From: CAZHTF01 sp964535305 | Lineage (GTDB): Bacteria; Planctomycetota; Phycisphaerae; UBA1845; Fen-1342 | Direction of reading: 5' to 3' | Length of the DNA: 64,000 nt | NCBI GenBank assembly: GCA_964535305.1 | Contig: CAZHTF010000006.1 | Coordinates: 1 to 64,000, forward strand | Part shown: in pieces, positions 26,135 to 35,327 of the stretch | Layout: each line of letters starts with the position of its first letter | How positions within the stretch are numbered: the first letter of the stretch is position 1 | Position numbers and translations under genes: made by a program | The notes under the pieces: generated by a model | What the model was told of the DNA's origin: nothing | Seen by the model: the letters and a program-made list of their open reading frames with translations, nothing else | Database searches by the model: none

Positions 26135-27279
26135 TCATCGATTGCCACTGTCACTACACGTTCACCGCCCGCGCCGCGGCGCGCGGCGAGCGCTTCCGCT
26201 TCGAGCCCGAATTCCGCGAAGGGCAGGCGGCGCTCGATTCGTTCATCGCGCCGCGGGCCCTGCGGCGGATCACCTGGCGCGCCTTGCGCCGCATGCTGGG
26301 CGTGCCGCCGCAGATGCCGCCCGGCGTGGAGCTCGACGCTGCGCTGGAACGCGTCTATCAGCGGCATCTGCTGGACGCCGAGCAGATCGAGCGCTTTGTG
26401 CTGCTGGCCTTCGACGAATACCACGACGTGCACGGCCGCCGCGCGGCGATCCCGCGCCGTGCCGACCAGCTCGGCAGCGACATCTACACGTCAAACTCGC
26501 TGGTACGCGCGGCATGCCGACAGCACGCGCGGCGCTTCCTGTTCGGCGCATCCGTGCACCCTTACCGGGCCGACGCGCTGGACGCATTGGTCGAGGTCTT
26601 CGAGGCCGGCGCGTGCTTGCTGAAGTGGCTGCCGCTGCATCAGAACATCGACGTCTTTGACCCGCGCAGCGTCGCCGCGTTGCGCCGCTGCGGCGAGCTG
26701 GGCCTGCCGCTGCTGGTGCATTACAGCGAGGAGTTCACGCTCGCCACGCAGCACCGCGAATTCCTTTCGCTGACCGCGCTGCTGGAGTTGCTCTCGCGGC
26801 TGCGACGCCGCGGCGAGCGCCTGCCGACCGTGATCGTCGCGCACGTCGCCACGCCGGTCACGCCCCTGGGCGAGCTGCGGTCGCACGCGGCGCTGCTCGA
26901 CGCGCTGCAGGGAGAATTCGCCGACGCGCCACTCTACGCCGACATCTCCGCGCTGGCGGCATTCGGCAAGGTCGAGTTTCTGCACTCGATCGCGCGGCGG
27001 CAGGCACTGCACGCCAAGCTGCTCTTTGGCAGCGATTTTCCAATTCCGTCGGCCGCGGCACGGCTGCGTTGGGCGCTGGGCTCGGATTACGCCGGCATCC
27101 GCGCTGAGCCGAGCTGGCCGCAGCAGGCGCTGCGGATCTTCCGCGCCTGCGGGTTCAACGAGATTGTCTTCCAGCGCGCCGCACAAATCCTGCCGAATGT
27201 GGACTACTTCGCGACAGCAAATCAGCCAGCCACGAGCGAAGCGCAACAACCCGCTGCAACTCAGCGCGGCGGGAAATAG
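26131..27279 (+). CDS. Amidohydrolase-family (amidohydrolase_2) metal-dependent hydrolase
   Basis: 382 residues, TIM barrel. Metal ligands: the HxH of MIIDCHCHYTF at the start, His in LPLLVHYSEE, His in TVIVAHVATP and the terminal Asp in LLFGSDFPIP. Substrates of this group range from hydroxybenzoate-like carboxylates (decarboxylases) to lactones and cannot be assigned here. An unusually long helical insertion lies between residues 30 and 110. The start overlaps the previous gene (ATGA). The last 19 bases overlap the 3' end of the convergent beta-lactamase-family gene. Confidence 0.75.
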   Translation: MIIDCHCHYTFTARAAARGERFRFEPEFREGQAALDSFIAPRALRRITWRALRRMLGVPPQMPPGVELDAALERVYQRHLLDAEQIERFVLLAFDEYHDVHGRRAAIPRRADQLGSDIYTSNSLVRAACRQHARRFLFGASVHPYRADALDALVEVFEAGACLLKWLPLHQNIDVFDPRSVAALRRCGELGLPLLVHYSEEFTLATQHREFLSLTALLELLSRLRRRGERLPTVIVAHVATPVTPLGELRSHAALLDALQGEFADAPLYADISALAAFGKVEFLHSIARRQALHAKLLFGSDFPIPSAAARLRWALGSDYAGIRAEPSWPQQALRIFRACGFNEIVFQRAAQILPNVDYFATANQPATSEAQQPAATQRGGK

Positions 27280-28811
27280 AGCGACACGATTCGCGGCGGC
27301 TCATCCGGCGCCAGTCGCATTTCGCAGCGCAGCACGCCGCGCTCCATCTGCAACTGCGCCATCGCCGAGTGCGGCTCCTGGCCAGCGACCAGTGACTTGA
27401 TCGCTACGAAGGCGCCGTGCGACTTAACCAATTTCGCGAACAGCTTGCGCACCGCGGAGATTGGAACAGCTCTCAGAAATCCCGGATCGAACAGTACGTT
27501 GAGCGCCGCACCTTCCGCAGCTGGCGCGCCGTCAGCAGTGCTGGCGCGATCTGCTTTGCTGCCCGTGTCGGGCGCGCGAATGTGCCCGGCGAGCTTCTGC
27601 AAGACGTCGCGAATGCGTGGATCGAGCGCGCAGGCGACGTAGCGCCGCCGCGCCTCCGCGAGCAATTCGTGCGCCACCACTTCGACCTGCTCAGCACCGC
27701 AATTGCTGAGCAGCACCACGCCGAGCTGAGCGCGTGGCAGAATCGCGACGGTCGCGAAGAAGCCGAAGGTCGCCCCGTTGTGACCCACACGGTCGTCGCC
27801 GTGCTCCACGTCTTCCTCGCGGAACCAGCCCAGACCGACGCCGTTCGACCAACCGCGATCGAGTCGCTGCACCTGCTGCATCTCGAAGAGACTCGACGGG
27901 CGCATTGTCAGCGTGCTGGCCGCGCCACCGGCCTGGGCGTGCAGTGCGACGAAGCGCGCCAGTTCGCCGGCCGTGCAGAGCACGCCACCGGCGGGCGCAT
28001 AGGCCCCGAGGTCCCAGTGCGCGACCGGAACCTCCGGCATGTGCCCCCAATACGACGTCGCCAGCAGTGCGCGGCGGGTGTCATCGAGCGTCACGCATGC
28101 GCTGCGCATCCCGAGCGGCTCGAAGATGTGTTCGCGCAGCAGCGCTTCGTAGGGCTTGCCCGCGGCGCGCTCCAGCGCGTGCCCCAACAGCGCATAGCCC
28201 AGGTTCGAGTAGCTGACGCGCTGCCCGACCGGGAACTCCAGCCGCATCCGCCCCAGCGATTCGTACATCTTTTCGACCGTGTAACCTGCATATGGGTCGG
28301 CGGACAAGCCGTTGAGATTGTCACTGATGCGCGGCAAACCGGAGGTATGCGTCGCCAGGTGCCGCAGCGTGATTGCCGGCGCGCCGCGCGGGTCGCCCGG
28401 TAGCACGAAGGCCGCCGGAAGGTACTTAGAAACCGGATCATCCAGCGCCACAATGCCGGCGTCGCGCAGCTTCACCAGCAGCGTCGCCGTAACCACCTTC
28501 GTCACCGAGCCGATGCAGTAGAGCGTGTCGGCGGCGGCGGGGGTCTGCTCGTCGCGGTCCTTGAATCCGATCACGCGCGTGTAGAGCACCTGGTCGCCGC
28601 GCGTCACGACCGCAGCCAGGCTCGGGAAGTTGTGCTCGCGGAGCGCGCCTTCCAGCAGACGATCAAACGCGGCGTTGGCCGACATCCCGGCATTTGCCGG
28701 CACTATTACTCCGGTTTCCATCGGCGCGCTCGCCGGGCTCTGCGCAAATGCCGTAGACGCCAGCACTGGACCGCATACCACCGCGATGGCTAGCCCCATT
28801 CGGTATCTCAT
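27261..28811 (-). CDS. Class C beta-lactamase-family serine hydrolase (exported)
   Basis: 516 residues. A signal peptide (ending STAFAQ) is followed by the serine-hydrolase domain (about 45-390): the nucleophile motif SVTK, Tyr-x-Asn as YSNLGYALLGHALE, HLATHTSGLP in between, and HNGATFGF in the place of the KTG box. This is the esterase/peptidase branch rather than a true antibiotic-inactivating enzyme. The C-terminal 120 residues include a low-complexity Ala/Asp/Thr linker and a small beta domain. The start is ATG 28811. It is divergent from the cupredoxin gene and converges on the amidohydrolase with a 19-base overlap. Confidence 0.85.
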   Translation of the reverse strand: MRYRMGLAIAVVCGPVLASTAFAQSPASAPMETGVIVPANAGMSANAAFDRLLEGALREHNFPSLAAVVTRGDQVLYTRVIGFKDRDEQTPAAADTLYCIGSVTKVVTATLLVKLRDAGIVALDDPVSKYLPAAFVLPGDPRGAPAITLRHLATHTSGLPRISDNLNGLSADPYAGYTVEKMYESLGRMRLEFPVGQRVSYSNLGYALLGHALERAAGKPYEALLREHIFEPLGMRSACVTLDDTRRALLATSYWGHMPEVPVAHWDLGAYAPAGGVLCTAGELARFVALHAQAGGAASTLTMRPSSLFEMQQVQRLDRGWSNGVGLGWFREEDVEHGDDRVGHNGATFGFFATVAILPRAQLGVVLLSNCGAEQVEVVAHELLAEARRRYVACALDPRIRDVLQKLAGHIRAPDTGSKADRASTADGAPAAEGAALNVLFDPGFLRAVPISAVRKLFAKLVKSHGAFVAIKSLVAGQEPHSAMAQLQMERGVLRCEMRLAPDEPPRIVSLYFPPR

Positions 28812-28941
28812 GTGAGTTCCGCTCCAACCGCGCGCGGCTCTTAGCGGGCCGGCGCGTAATTTTCGATGGAAGACCGCGCCGCCCGCGGCTATTCTGCCGA
28901 AGGGCATATTAGCAACACGCATTTTCAAGGGAGGGTTTCGA

Positions 28942-29466
28942 ATGACCGTCATATGGCGAGCGGTGATCGTGATGCTGATCACCAGCGCGGTTGCCTCGGC
29001 CGACATCATCGATGTCGATGTCGACAGCAACTTCTACCTGGTGATCTCGAATGTACCGGGCGTCGGCACAAACAACTGCACGATCGCGCCGAATGACGTG
29101 GTACGCTGGACCTGGCAGTTCGGGCTGCATTCCGTCACCTCGGACGACGGCGCGTTCGACAGCAGCCTGCACTTTCCGCCGCACACCTTCTCCGTCGCGT
29201 TTCCGTCCGAGGGCACATTTGGATATCACTGCTCGCTGCACGGCGCGCCCGGCGTGGGCATGTTCGGCACCGTAATCGTGCAGAACAACAACCCGCTGCC
29301 CTGCCCCGGCGACCTCAACGGCGACCGCCGCGTGAACGAAAGCGACTTGGGCATCCTGCTGCAGTCGTGGCAGAGTGGACCGGGCGGCGACGCCGACGGC
29401 GACGGCGACACGGACGAATCCGACCTGGGAATCCTGCTCCAGAATTGGCAAGTCGTCTGCCCGTAG
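28942..29466 (+). CDS. Cupredoxin with dockerin-like C-terminus
   Basis: 174 residues. Signal peptide (MLITSAVASA). Residues 25-115 are a plastocyanin-like domain with all type-1 copper ligands: His in GLHSVTSD, then Cys, His and Met in YHCSLHGAPGVGM. Residues 120-172 are two EF-hand-like repeats (GDLNGDRRVNESDLGILL and DADGDGDTDESDLGILL), each followed by a W-Q step, as in type I dockerins, ending NWQVVCP. The copper domain suggests extracytoplasmic electron transfer or copper binding; the tail probably anchors or sorts the protein. ATG 28942 has GGGAGG upstream, and a hairpin terminator follows. Confidence 0.85.
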   Translation: MTVIWRAVIVMLITSAVASADIIDVDVDSNFYLVISNVPGVGTNNCTIAPNDVVRWTWQFGLHSVTSDDGAFDSSLHFPPHTFSVAFPSEGTFGYHCSLHGAPGVGMFGTVIVQNNNPLPCPGDLNGDRRVNESDLGILLQSWQSGPGGDADGDGDTDESDLGILLQNWQVVCP

Positions 29467-29513
29467 GCTCGGCGGCCTACCCGATCTAGGCGTAAAGTCC
29501 TGACAAACCGCAT

Positions 29514-29539
29514 GGGGGCGCCCCGCTTGGGACGCCCCC
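29514..29539 (+). terminator. Intrinsic terminator of the cupredoxin gene
   Basis: GGGGGCG (29514-29520) pairs with CGCCCCC (29533-29539), with an inner CCC/GGG extension around a GCTT loop after one mismatch. The following bases are ACGTTTGTTAG. It lies about 50 bases past the stop. Confidence 0.65.
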
Positions 29540-29721
29540 ACGTTTGTTAGGCGACTGGATGTACGGCTCCACGACTCGGAGCACGGCAGCGCGTTACGCG
29601 GTGCCACACCTGGGCCGCTCGCTCTTGTATACGAATCGCCCGGCCGAAAGTTGCACTACAAAACGCGCCGCGTTTTCCAATCGCTGCGCCGCTGCTTCAG
29701 CGATTGACGGACAACCGCCAA

Positions 29722-31128
29722 TCAGGTGCGTTTCTTGCGCGGCGGACGGCGGCCCGCCTGCACGTCTTCATCGAATGTCCGTTTCCGCCTCAAAATGTGG
29801 TGGTAGTGCTGTCCGAAGCGATGGGCCTCGTCACGGATCTGCTGCACTAGCCTCAGTGCCTCGTTATTCCGCGCCAGCTTCTCGGGCTTCGAGCGGGCCT
29901 GCACGTAGATCAGCTCTTCGCGCTTGGCCAACGAGATCACCATCGGCGGACGGGCCGCCCGACCGCGCTCCACTTCGATCGCGGAATAAAGATGCTCAAA
30001 CGCCTCGAGCGCGGCGTGCAATTGACCGATGCCGCCGTCGATCAACACCACGTCGGGGAAGAGCTCCTCTTCGGTCGCCGCATAGCGATAGCGCCGCGCG
30101 ATCACCTCGCGGATCATGGCGTAGTCGTCCATGCCCTGCACATGACGGATGCGGAAGCGGCGATAGCCAGCCTTGAACGGCCTGCCATCGATGAAGCACA
30201 CCAGCGAGCCGACCGAGTCGTCGCCCTGCAGCGTGGCGATGTCGATGCCTTCGATGATGCGCGGCGGATTCGCCAGCCCCAGCAGCCGCTGCAGCGTATC
30301 CAGCCCGCGGGTGGGGTCAATGTAGAACACTTCGGGCTGCAGATCCTCATTTACGTCGCCGCTCAGGCTGAGCGCCTCGATTGCGGCGATGCGATCGCGC
30401 AGCACCGCGGCATCCTCGAAGCGCTGCTCGGCAGCGGCAGCGCTCATGTCGCGGCGCAGCTCGCGCAGCAGCACGCTGCGCTTCGAGTTCAGCAGCTTGA
30501 TCAGCCGCTTAATGTCGCCGGCGTATGCCTCGCGTCCGATCAGGTCAGCGCAGGGCGCGCTGCACTGATCAATCGCGTGCAGCAGACACGGGCGGAAGTA
30601 GCGGCGTTTCTCGTCGCCGCTGCGGATTTCCAGCTCACAGGTGCGGAATTTGAACACCTTCTGCAGCGCGTTGACCGCATCGCGCACGCCGGCGGCGCTG
30701 GTGAACGGACCGAACAATTTGCTGCCGCGGACGCGCGGCTTGCGCGTGACGAACACGCCGGGGAACTCGTCGGACGTGGTGATTTCGAGATAGGGGAAGC
30801 TCTTGTCGTCGCGCAGCCGCTCGTTGAACTGCGGCTGGATGTCCTTGATCAGCCGGTTCTCGGTGAGCAGCGCGTCGACCTCGGTCTCGCAATCCAGAAA
30901 GTCGATTTCCTGCACCAGCGCTGCCATGTGCGCGATTTCGGGGCCGCGCGAGCCGAGCAGGTCGGCCGAATCCTGGAAATAGCTGGCGACGCGGGCGCGC
31001 AGATCACGAGCCTTGCCGACGTAGAGCACGCGGCCCTCCGCGTCCTTCATCAGATACACGCCCGGCGTCTTGGGGAATTGAGCAATCTTGTCGCGCAGGC
31101 GCTGGATGCGTTCGTCGCGGTCGCTCAT
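29722..31128 (-). CDS. uvrC: UvrC excinuclease subunit lacking the C-terminal HhH domain
   Basis: 468 residues; the usual length is about 600. The GIY-YIG nuclease is at 20-95 (GVYLMKDAEGRVLYVGKA), the Cys cluster region at FRPCLLHAIDQCSAPC, the UVR motif at EQRFEDAAVLRDRIAAIE, and the RNase H-like second nuclease keeps its acidic residues (EGIDIATLQGDD, VLIDGGIGQL) and the His in RDEAHRF. After that the protein stops in a basic tail (GRRPPRKKRT) where helix-hairpin-helix repeats should follow. UvrC makes both incisions in nucleotide excision repair; HhH loss usually weakens the 5' cut or DNA binding. The start is ATG 31128. There is no frameshift evidence in the following bases. Confidence 0.9.
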   Translation of the reverse strand: MSDRDERIQRLRDKIAQFPKTPGVYLMKDAEGRVLYVGKARDLRARVASYFQDSADLLGSRGPEIAHMAALVQEIDFLDCETEVDALLTENRLIKDIQPQFNERLRDDKSFPYLEITTSDEFPGVFVTRKPRVRGSKLFGPFTSAAGVRDAVNALQKVFKFRTCELEIRSGDEKRRYFRPCLLHAIDQCSAPCADLIGREAYAGDIKRLIKLLNSKRSVLLRELRRDMSAAAAEQRFEDAAVLRDRIAAIEALSLSGDVNEDLQPEVFYIDPTRGLDTLQRLLGLANPPRIIEGIDIATLQGDDSVGSLVCFIDGRPFKAGYRRFRIRHVQGMDDYAMIREVIARRYRYAATEEELFPDVVLIDGGIGQLHAALEAFEHLYSAIEVERGRAARPPMVISLAKREELIYVQARSKPEKLARNNEALRLVQQIRDEAHRFGQHYHHILRRKRTFDEDVQAGRRPPRKKRT

Positions 31129-31303
31129 CGTGCAGCGATTATACGCAGGCGCTGCGCGCCCCGGTCCAACCCGCGCCGCAGGCGAGACACTTGCAAAAGC
31201 AGACCCCGGCCGATACAACTCTGTCAGGCTGGTGAAGTTAAGCGCGGCCGCGGGCGGCGTCGGGAGTGACGCCGTGGGGAACTTGTCGCGACGGAGAGGG
31301 CTC

Positions 31304-31510
31304 ATGGAGGAATTCGACAAGCTGAAGCGCCTGCTGGAAAGCGTGACCGACGACGTCTTCAAGGCCGAAGGGGGCAACAAGGCGGCCGGGACACGTGTCC
31401 GCAAGATCATGCAGGATATCAAGAATGCGGCCCAGGAAGTGCGCGAGAAGGTCCTCTCGCTGCGGGCGGAAGAATCGACCTCGCCCCCGGGCGGCAGCGC
31501 GCAGGGCTAG
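31304..31510 (+). CDS. Small histone H1-like (Hc1-type) protein
   Basis: 68 residues. The stretch EGGNKAAGTRVRKIMQDIKN is close to the conserved core of bacterial Hc1/histone H1-like proteins of Chlamydiae and Planctomycetes. It is short, with a helical acidic N-terminus (EEFDKLKRLLESVTDDVFKA) and lacks the long Lys/Ala-rich tail of chlamydial Hc1, so strong DNA condensation is doubtful. ATG 31304 follows GGAGAGGG; the gene ends in a strong terminator. It is divergent from uvrC. Confidence 0.75.
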   Translation: MEEFDKLKRLLESVTDDVFKAEGGNKAAGTRVRKIMQDIKNAAQEVREKVLSLRAEESTSPPGGSAQG

Positions 31511-31530
31511 ATTCAGCCGGTTCGACATGT

Positions 31531-31563
31531 GACACGCGTCTCGGGTGCGTGTCTGCTTTTTTT
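31531..31563 (+). terminator. Intrinsic terminator of the H1-like gene
   Basis: GACACGC (31531-31537) pairs with GCGTGTC (31547-31553), followed after TGC by a run of seven T (31557-31563). A textbook hairpin and T-tract 20 bases past the stop. Confidence 0.85.
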
Positions 31564-31587
31564 GTTCGTTCTTCAAGCGCGAGATCG

Positions 31588-32061
31588 ATGCCCCCGCCCG
31601 CCCTGCTCGACCCGACCCAGCTCGACTTCAATGATCTGCTAGCCGATGCGGCCGCCATTCAACGCTTCAACCCGCAGCGGCACGAATTCGCCATGCTCGA
31701 TGGCGTGCTGTCGTGCGCCGATGACGGCTCCACCTTCGTCGGCTACCACGACGTCCGCGCCGACGACTGGTGGGTCCGCGGACACATCCCAGGCCGGCCG
31801 CTGTTCCCCGGCGTGCTGATGATCGAGGTCGCGGCCCAACTCGCCAGCTTCGTCACGCACCACCTGATCAAAGACTGCGGCTTCATTGGCTTCGCCGGTG
31901 TAGACAAGGTGAAATTCCGCGGCACGGTCGAGCCGCCCTGCCGCTTCGTCGTGATTGGCCGCGCCACCGAAGTGCGCAAGCGCCGCACGGTCTGCGAGAC
32001 GCAGGGCTACGTCGGCTCGACCATGGTGTTCGAGGCGGTGATCACCGGGATGGCGATCTAG
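31588..32061 (+). CDS. FabZ/FabA-like hotdog-fold dehydratase
   Basis: 157 residues, one hotdog domain. GHIPGRPLFPGVLMIEVAAQL is the FabZ signature (catalytic His in GHxPGxPxxPGVL, Glu in IEaxAQ), and GVDKVKFRGTVEPPC is the following strand pair. It could dehydrate 3-hydroxyacyl-ACP in fatty acid synthesis or act on a specialised chain; it stands outside any fab cluster. About 35 extra N-terminal residues precede the domain. Start ATG 31588. It converges on the epimerase gene with 16 bases between. Confidence 0.8.
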   Translation: MPPPALLDPTQLDFNDLLADAAAIQRFNPQRHEFAMLDGVLSCADDGSTFVGYHDVRADDWWVRGHIPGRPLFPGVLMIEVAAQLASFVTHHLIKDCGFIGFAGVDKVKFRGTVEPPCRFVVIGRATEVRKRRTVCETQGYVGSTMVFEAVITGMAI

Positions 32062-32077
32062 AACTGCCGCGTCGCAC

Positions 32078-33112
32078 TTATCCCGCGACGGCTGCGACAT
32101 CGGCGCTGCGCGTCGTTGCAGCGGCGCTATCCAGATACCACTTCACTGTGCTGGGGACGCCGACTTCGTACGGCACGCGCGATTGCCAGCCAAGCACGCG
32201 CCGCGCCTTTTCCGCCGAGAAGAACGAGCGCCGCCCCATCAACCAGACGGCGTAGCGCGTGACAAACGGCGGCTTGGGCGAGCGCAGCGCGTGCCCCAGG
32301 CACTCCAGCATGAATCCCGCGAAGTACGCCGCCCGATAGGGGGCGTGATGCTTGATCGGCGGTGCGCCGCAGGCCTTCGCGATCAGCGAGAAGTATTGCT
32401 CCTGGGTGATGTCACCATCGTTGGAGCAGTTGAATGCCTCGCCGGCGGCCTTCGGGTGCGTCGCCGCCAGGATGGCGCCTTCGGCGACGTTGCCGGCGTA
32501 GACCACGTTCAGGCGATTGTCGCCGCGACCGAGGATCTTGGCCCGGCCCTGCGAGACCATGGTCACCAGGCGTGCGATGGTGGTTCGGTCACGCTCACCA
32601 TAGATCCAGGCCGGGCGGATGACGCTGGCTTCGATCTTGCCGGCCTTGTGCGCCGCCCAGACGCGGCGTTCGGCCTCGACCTTTGAGCGGCTGTAATACG
32701 CCCACTTGTAGAGCTTGTAGCCAAGGTCGTAGGTCTCGTCGATCGTGCCGTCGACGGTGTGGTAGCCGTAGACGCTGATCGAGCTGATGTGCACCAGCCG
32801 CCGCACGCGGGCCGCGGCGCAGGCGTCGATGACATTTTGCGTGCCGTCGATCGTGATCCGCTGGAAATCTTCCCACGGCCCCCAATCGCCGACCTTGGCC
32901 GCCGAGTGAAAGACCGCGTCTACACCCACGCAGGCCCGCTGCAGCGAGCCGGCGTCGGTTACGTCGCCTTCGGCATACTCCACGCCTTGCGTCGCGAGCC
33001 AACTGCGGTCGCTGCTGCGCCGCACGAGCACGCGCACCGGTTGATTCCGGCGGCGGAGCTGCTCGACGATATGACTACCCAGCAAACCGGTCGCACCGGT
33101 GACAAGATTCAT
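32078..33112 (-). CDS. NAD(P)-dependent epimerase / 3-beta-hydroxysteroid dehydrogenase-like (extended SDR)
   Basis: 344 residues. Rossmann start VTGATGLLGSHIVEQL (GxxGxxG), GDVTDAGSLQRA, the catalytic YxxxK as YYSRSKVEAE and substrate-side RPAWIYGERD. The domain type is that of the extended SDRs acting on nucleotide sugars, dihydroflavonols or 3-beta-hydroxysterols (NAD-binding_10/3Beta_HSD); the substrate is unknown. It follows the transketolase gene on the same strand, 127 bases downstream, and may be cotranscribed with it. Confidence 0.8.
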   Translation of the reverse strand: MNLVTGATGLLGSHIVEQLRRRNQPVRVLVRRSSDRSWLATQGVEYAEGDVTDAGSLQRACVGVDAVFHSAAKVGDWGPWEDFQRITIDGTQNVIDACAAARVRRLVHISSISVYGYHTVDGTIDETYDLGYKLYKWAYYSRSKVEAERRVWAAHKAGKIEASVIRPAWIYGERDRTTIARLVTMVSQGRAKILGRGDNRLNVVYAGNVAEGAILAATHPKAAGEAFNCSNDGDITQEQYFSLIAKACGAPPIKHHAPYRAAYFAGFMLECLGHALRSPKPPFVTRYAVWLMGRRSFFSAEKARRVLGWQSRVPYEVGVPSTVKWYLDSAAATTRSADVAAVAG

Positions 33113-33239
33113 CGTTCCAGAGTCCTCTAAGTGCTCGTACGCCTGGGCCGCGCGTCCAGGTCGAAGCCGAATTCATGCGCGAACGCTACTCTACGCCCCG
33201 CACCCGCGGCAAACCAGCGCTTAGCAGCGCGACCCGCGC

Positions 33240-35192
33240 TCAACCCGCGTCGGCCAGCAGCGTCATGGCCTGGTCCGCCACCTGGGCCGCGCTCAGGCCG
33301 CAGTATTCGAGCTCTTCTTCCGGCGTACGCGTGGATTTCGGGATCCGCTGCACGTGTAACGTGCGGACGCGGATGCTGGCCTCGCGCGCCGCGACTTCCG
33401 CCACCGCCGAGCCCAGACCGCCGCCGTAGTTGTCTTCGATCACGACCGCGCGGCTACCGCAACGGCGCAGCGCGTCCGTCAAAGCGGCGGCGTCGAGCGG
33501 CAGGCTGTAGGCGTCGATGACTGCGGCGCGGCGGCCCTGGCGGGCGAGCAGCTCGGCGGCCTGCCGCGCGACGTACACCATGTAGCCGCTGCTGACCAGC
33601 GCCAGGTCCTCGCCGCCGGAGAGCACATGCAGCCCGCCGGGCACGAAGCGCGTCTGCGGTGTGTAGAGCAGCGGAACATCCGGGCGATGCGTGCGCATGT
33701 AGCACATGCCGTCCAGCTCGAGCATCAGCCGCGTGCAGGCGAAGGCGGCGATCGCGTCTGCCGGCTGGAACATCCAGCAGATCGGGCTGGTGCGGTCGTC
33801 GCCGCGCACGCTGGTGAATGAGCGGAAGAATGCGACGTCGAGCAAACCCATCTGGCTGGGCCCGTCGCTGCAGGGCGTGATGCCGGAATGTGAACCGACC
33901 AGCTTGATGTTGGCGCGCGATATGTTGGCCAGCTCGACCTGGTCATACGCGCGGGCGATGAATTTGGCGAACGAGTTCACAAATGGGATCAAGCCCGCTG
34001 CGGCCAGCCCCGCCGCGGCCGACACCATGTTCTGCTCGGCGATCTTGCATTCGAAGAAGCGCTGCGGGTAGGCCGCGGCGAAAAGCTCGGCGAAGGTCGA
34101 GTTGCTGACGTCGCCATCCAGGCAAACCACTTGCGGCAGCAGCGCGCCGGCCGCCTTGAGCGTCGCGCCATATGCCTTGCGAGTGCCCAGCACGTTTTTC
34201 TTGAGCGCCGCGCCGAAGCCGCCCTGCTCCATTACCTCCTCAAACGTGGGCCAGGTCACGTTGCGCGGGTTCAGGCGCTGCGGCGGCGACGCCGGCGTAG
34301 CCGGAACGCTCGGCCGGCCCAGCGGCGGCCCCGCGGCGGCGATCCCGGCGGCGACACGGTCGAGACTCTGATTGGCCGCATCGAGCTGCGCTTCGCTCAG
34401 CGGCTTTCCGTGCCAGTTGCCATCAAGCAGCGTATCGACGCCCCAGCCCTTCACCGTCCGCGCCACGATCGCCAGCGGTCGCGCGGTCTTGCCAAACGCG
34501 TCAAACGCGGTCTGAACCGCGGCGCTGTCGTGCCCGTCAATGACGCGCACGTCCCAGCCGAAGCCGCCGAGCTTCTCAGCCAGGCGCTCGGGCGATTGCT
34601 GCGTTGAGATCGGGCCGGCCTGGCCGTGGCCGTTGCAGTTGAACACGGCGCAGATGTTGCTGAGCTTGTGATCGACGATGAAATCCAGCGCTTCCCAGAT
34701 CTGCCCCTCGCGCGCTTCGCCGTCACCGATCAGGGCGTAGATCCGCCGCGGGCTGCCGTCGAGCCGCGCCGCCAGTCCCAGCCCCGCCGCGACGCTCAGC
34801 CCCTGCCCCAGGCTGCCCGTGGCCGCGTCGAAGAATGGAAAACCCTCGGCGGGATTGGGGTGGCCGTCGAGCACGCTACCGCGATCGCGCAGGCCGTCGA
34901 GATCCGCGAGCGTCAACGGTCGCGCGGATTCACGATTTCCGACCACGCCGCCCAGGTCGGCGTAGGCGGCATACACGATCGGCACCGCATGACCCTCGGA
35001 AAGCACCAGCCGGTCCGCGGCGGCATTCCACGGGTCGCGCGGATCGTAGCGCATCCGTTCATACATCAAATGCGTCACGATCTGCGCCAGCGAAAGCGCA
35101 CTCGACGGATGACCCGAGCCGGACTTAGCCGTCATCCGCAGCACGCACTTGCCCAAATCAGCGGCTTTTCGATGCACCGCGGTGCTGCTCAT
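33240..35192 (-). CDS. tkt: Transketolase
   Basis: 650 residues, a complete single-chain transketolase of the thiamine-diphosphate superfamily, moving two-carbon units between sugar phosphates. The N-terminal half carries GSGHPSSALSLAQI, LSEGHAVPIVYAAY and the TPP motif GDGEAREGQIWEALDFI ... NCN. The pyrimidine-binding half starts near residue 345 with CLDGDVSNSTF, FFECKIAEQNMVSAAAGLA and SHSGITPCSDGPSQM. The C-terminal domain begins near 520. A Pro/Ala-rich linker (about 275-310) joins the halves. Start ATG 35192. The short total length suits the alternative (archaeal/animal-like) transketolase branch. Confidence 0.88.
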   Translation of the reverse strand: MSSTAVHRKAADLGKCVLRMTAKSGSGHPSSALSLAQIVTHLMYERMRYDPRDPWNAAADRLVLSEGHAVPIVYAAYADLGGVVGNRESARPLTLADLDGLRDRGSVLDGHPNPAEGFPFFDAATGSLGQGLSVAAGLGLAARLDGSPRRIYALIGDGEAREGQIWEALDFIVDHKLSNICAVFNCNGHGQAGPISTQQSPERLAEKLGGFGWDVRVIDGHDSAAVQTAFDAFGKTARPLAIVARTVKGWGVDTLLDGNWHGKPLSEAQLDAANQSLDRVAAGIAAAGPPLGRPSVPATPASPPQRLNPRNVTWPTFEEVMEQGGFGAALKKNVLGTRKAYGATLKAAGALLPQVVCLDGDVSNSTFAELFAAAYPQRFFECKIAEQNMVSAAAGLAAAGLIPFVNSFAKFIARAYDQVELANISRANIKLVGSHSGITPCSDGPSQMGLLDVAFFRSFTSVRGDDRTSPICWMFQPADAIAAFACTRLMLELDGMCYMRTHRPDVPLLYTPQTRFVPGGLHVLSGGEDLALVSSGYMVYVARQAAELLARQGRRAAVIDAYSLPLDAAALTDALRRCGSRAVVIEDNYGGGLGSAVAEVAAREASIRVRTLHVQRIPKSTRTPEEELEYCGLSAAQVADQAMTLLADAG

Positions 35193-35327
35193 GCCACGCT
35201 CCGAACCAGCGAAATCCGGGGAGTTCGACCGCGGCAGTACTCTAGGGGCCGATCCGCGCAGCGGCAAGGAATACCCGCCGCGCCGAGGCTCCTCACCGCT
35301 CGCGGCCACTGCGGCTTGCCGCTCGCG

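Noticed and set aside
27261..28811. Antibiotic-resistance beta-lactamase
   Set aside because: The motif set (SVTK, YSN, HNG) fits the broad serine hydrolase/esterase branch; no feature specific to AmpC-type resistance enzymes.
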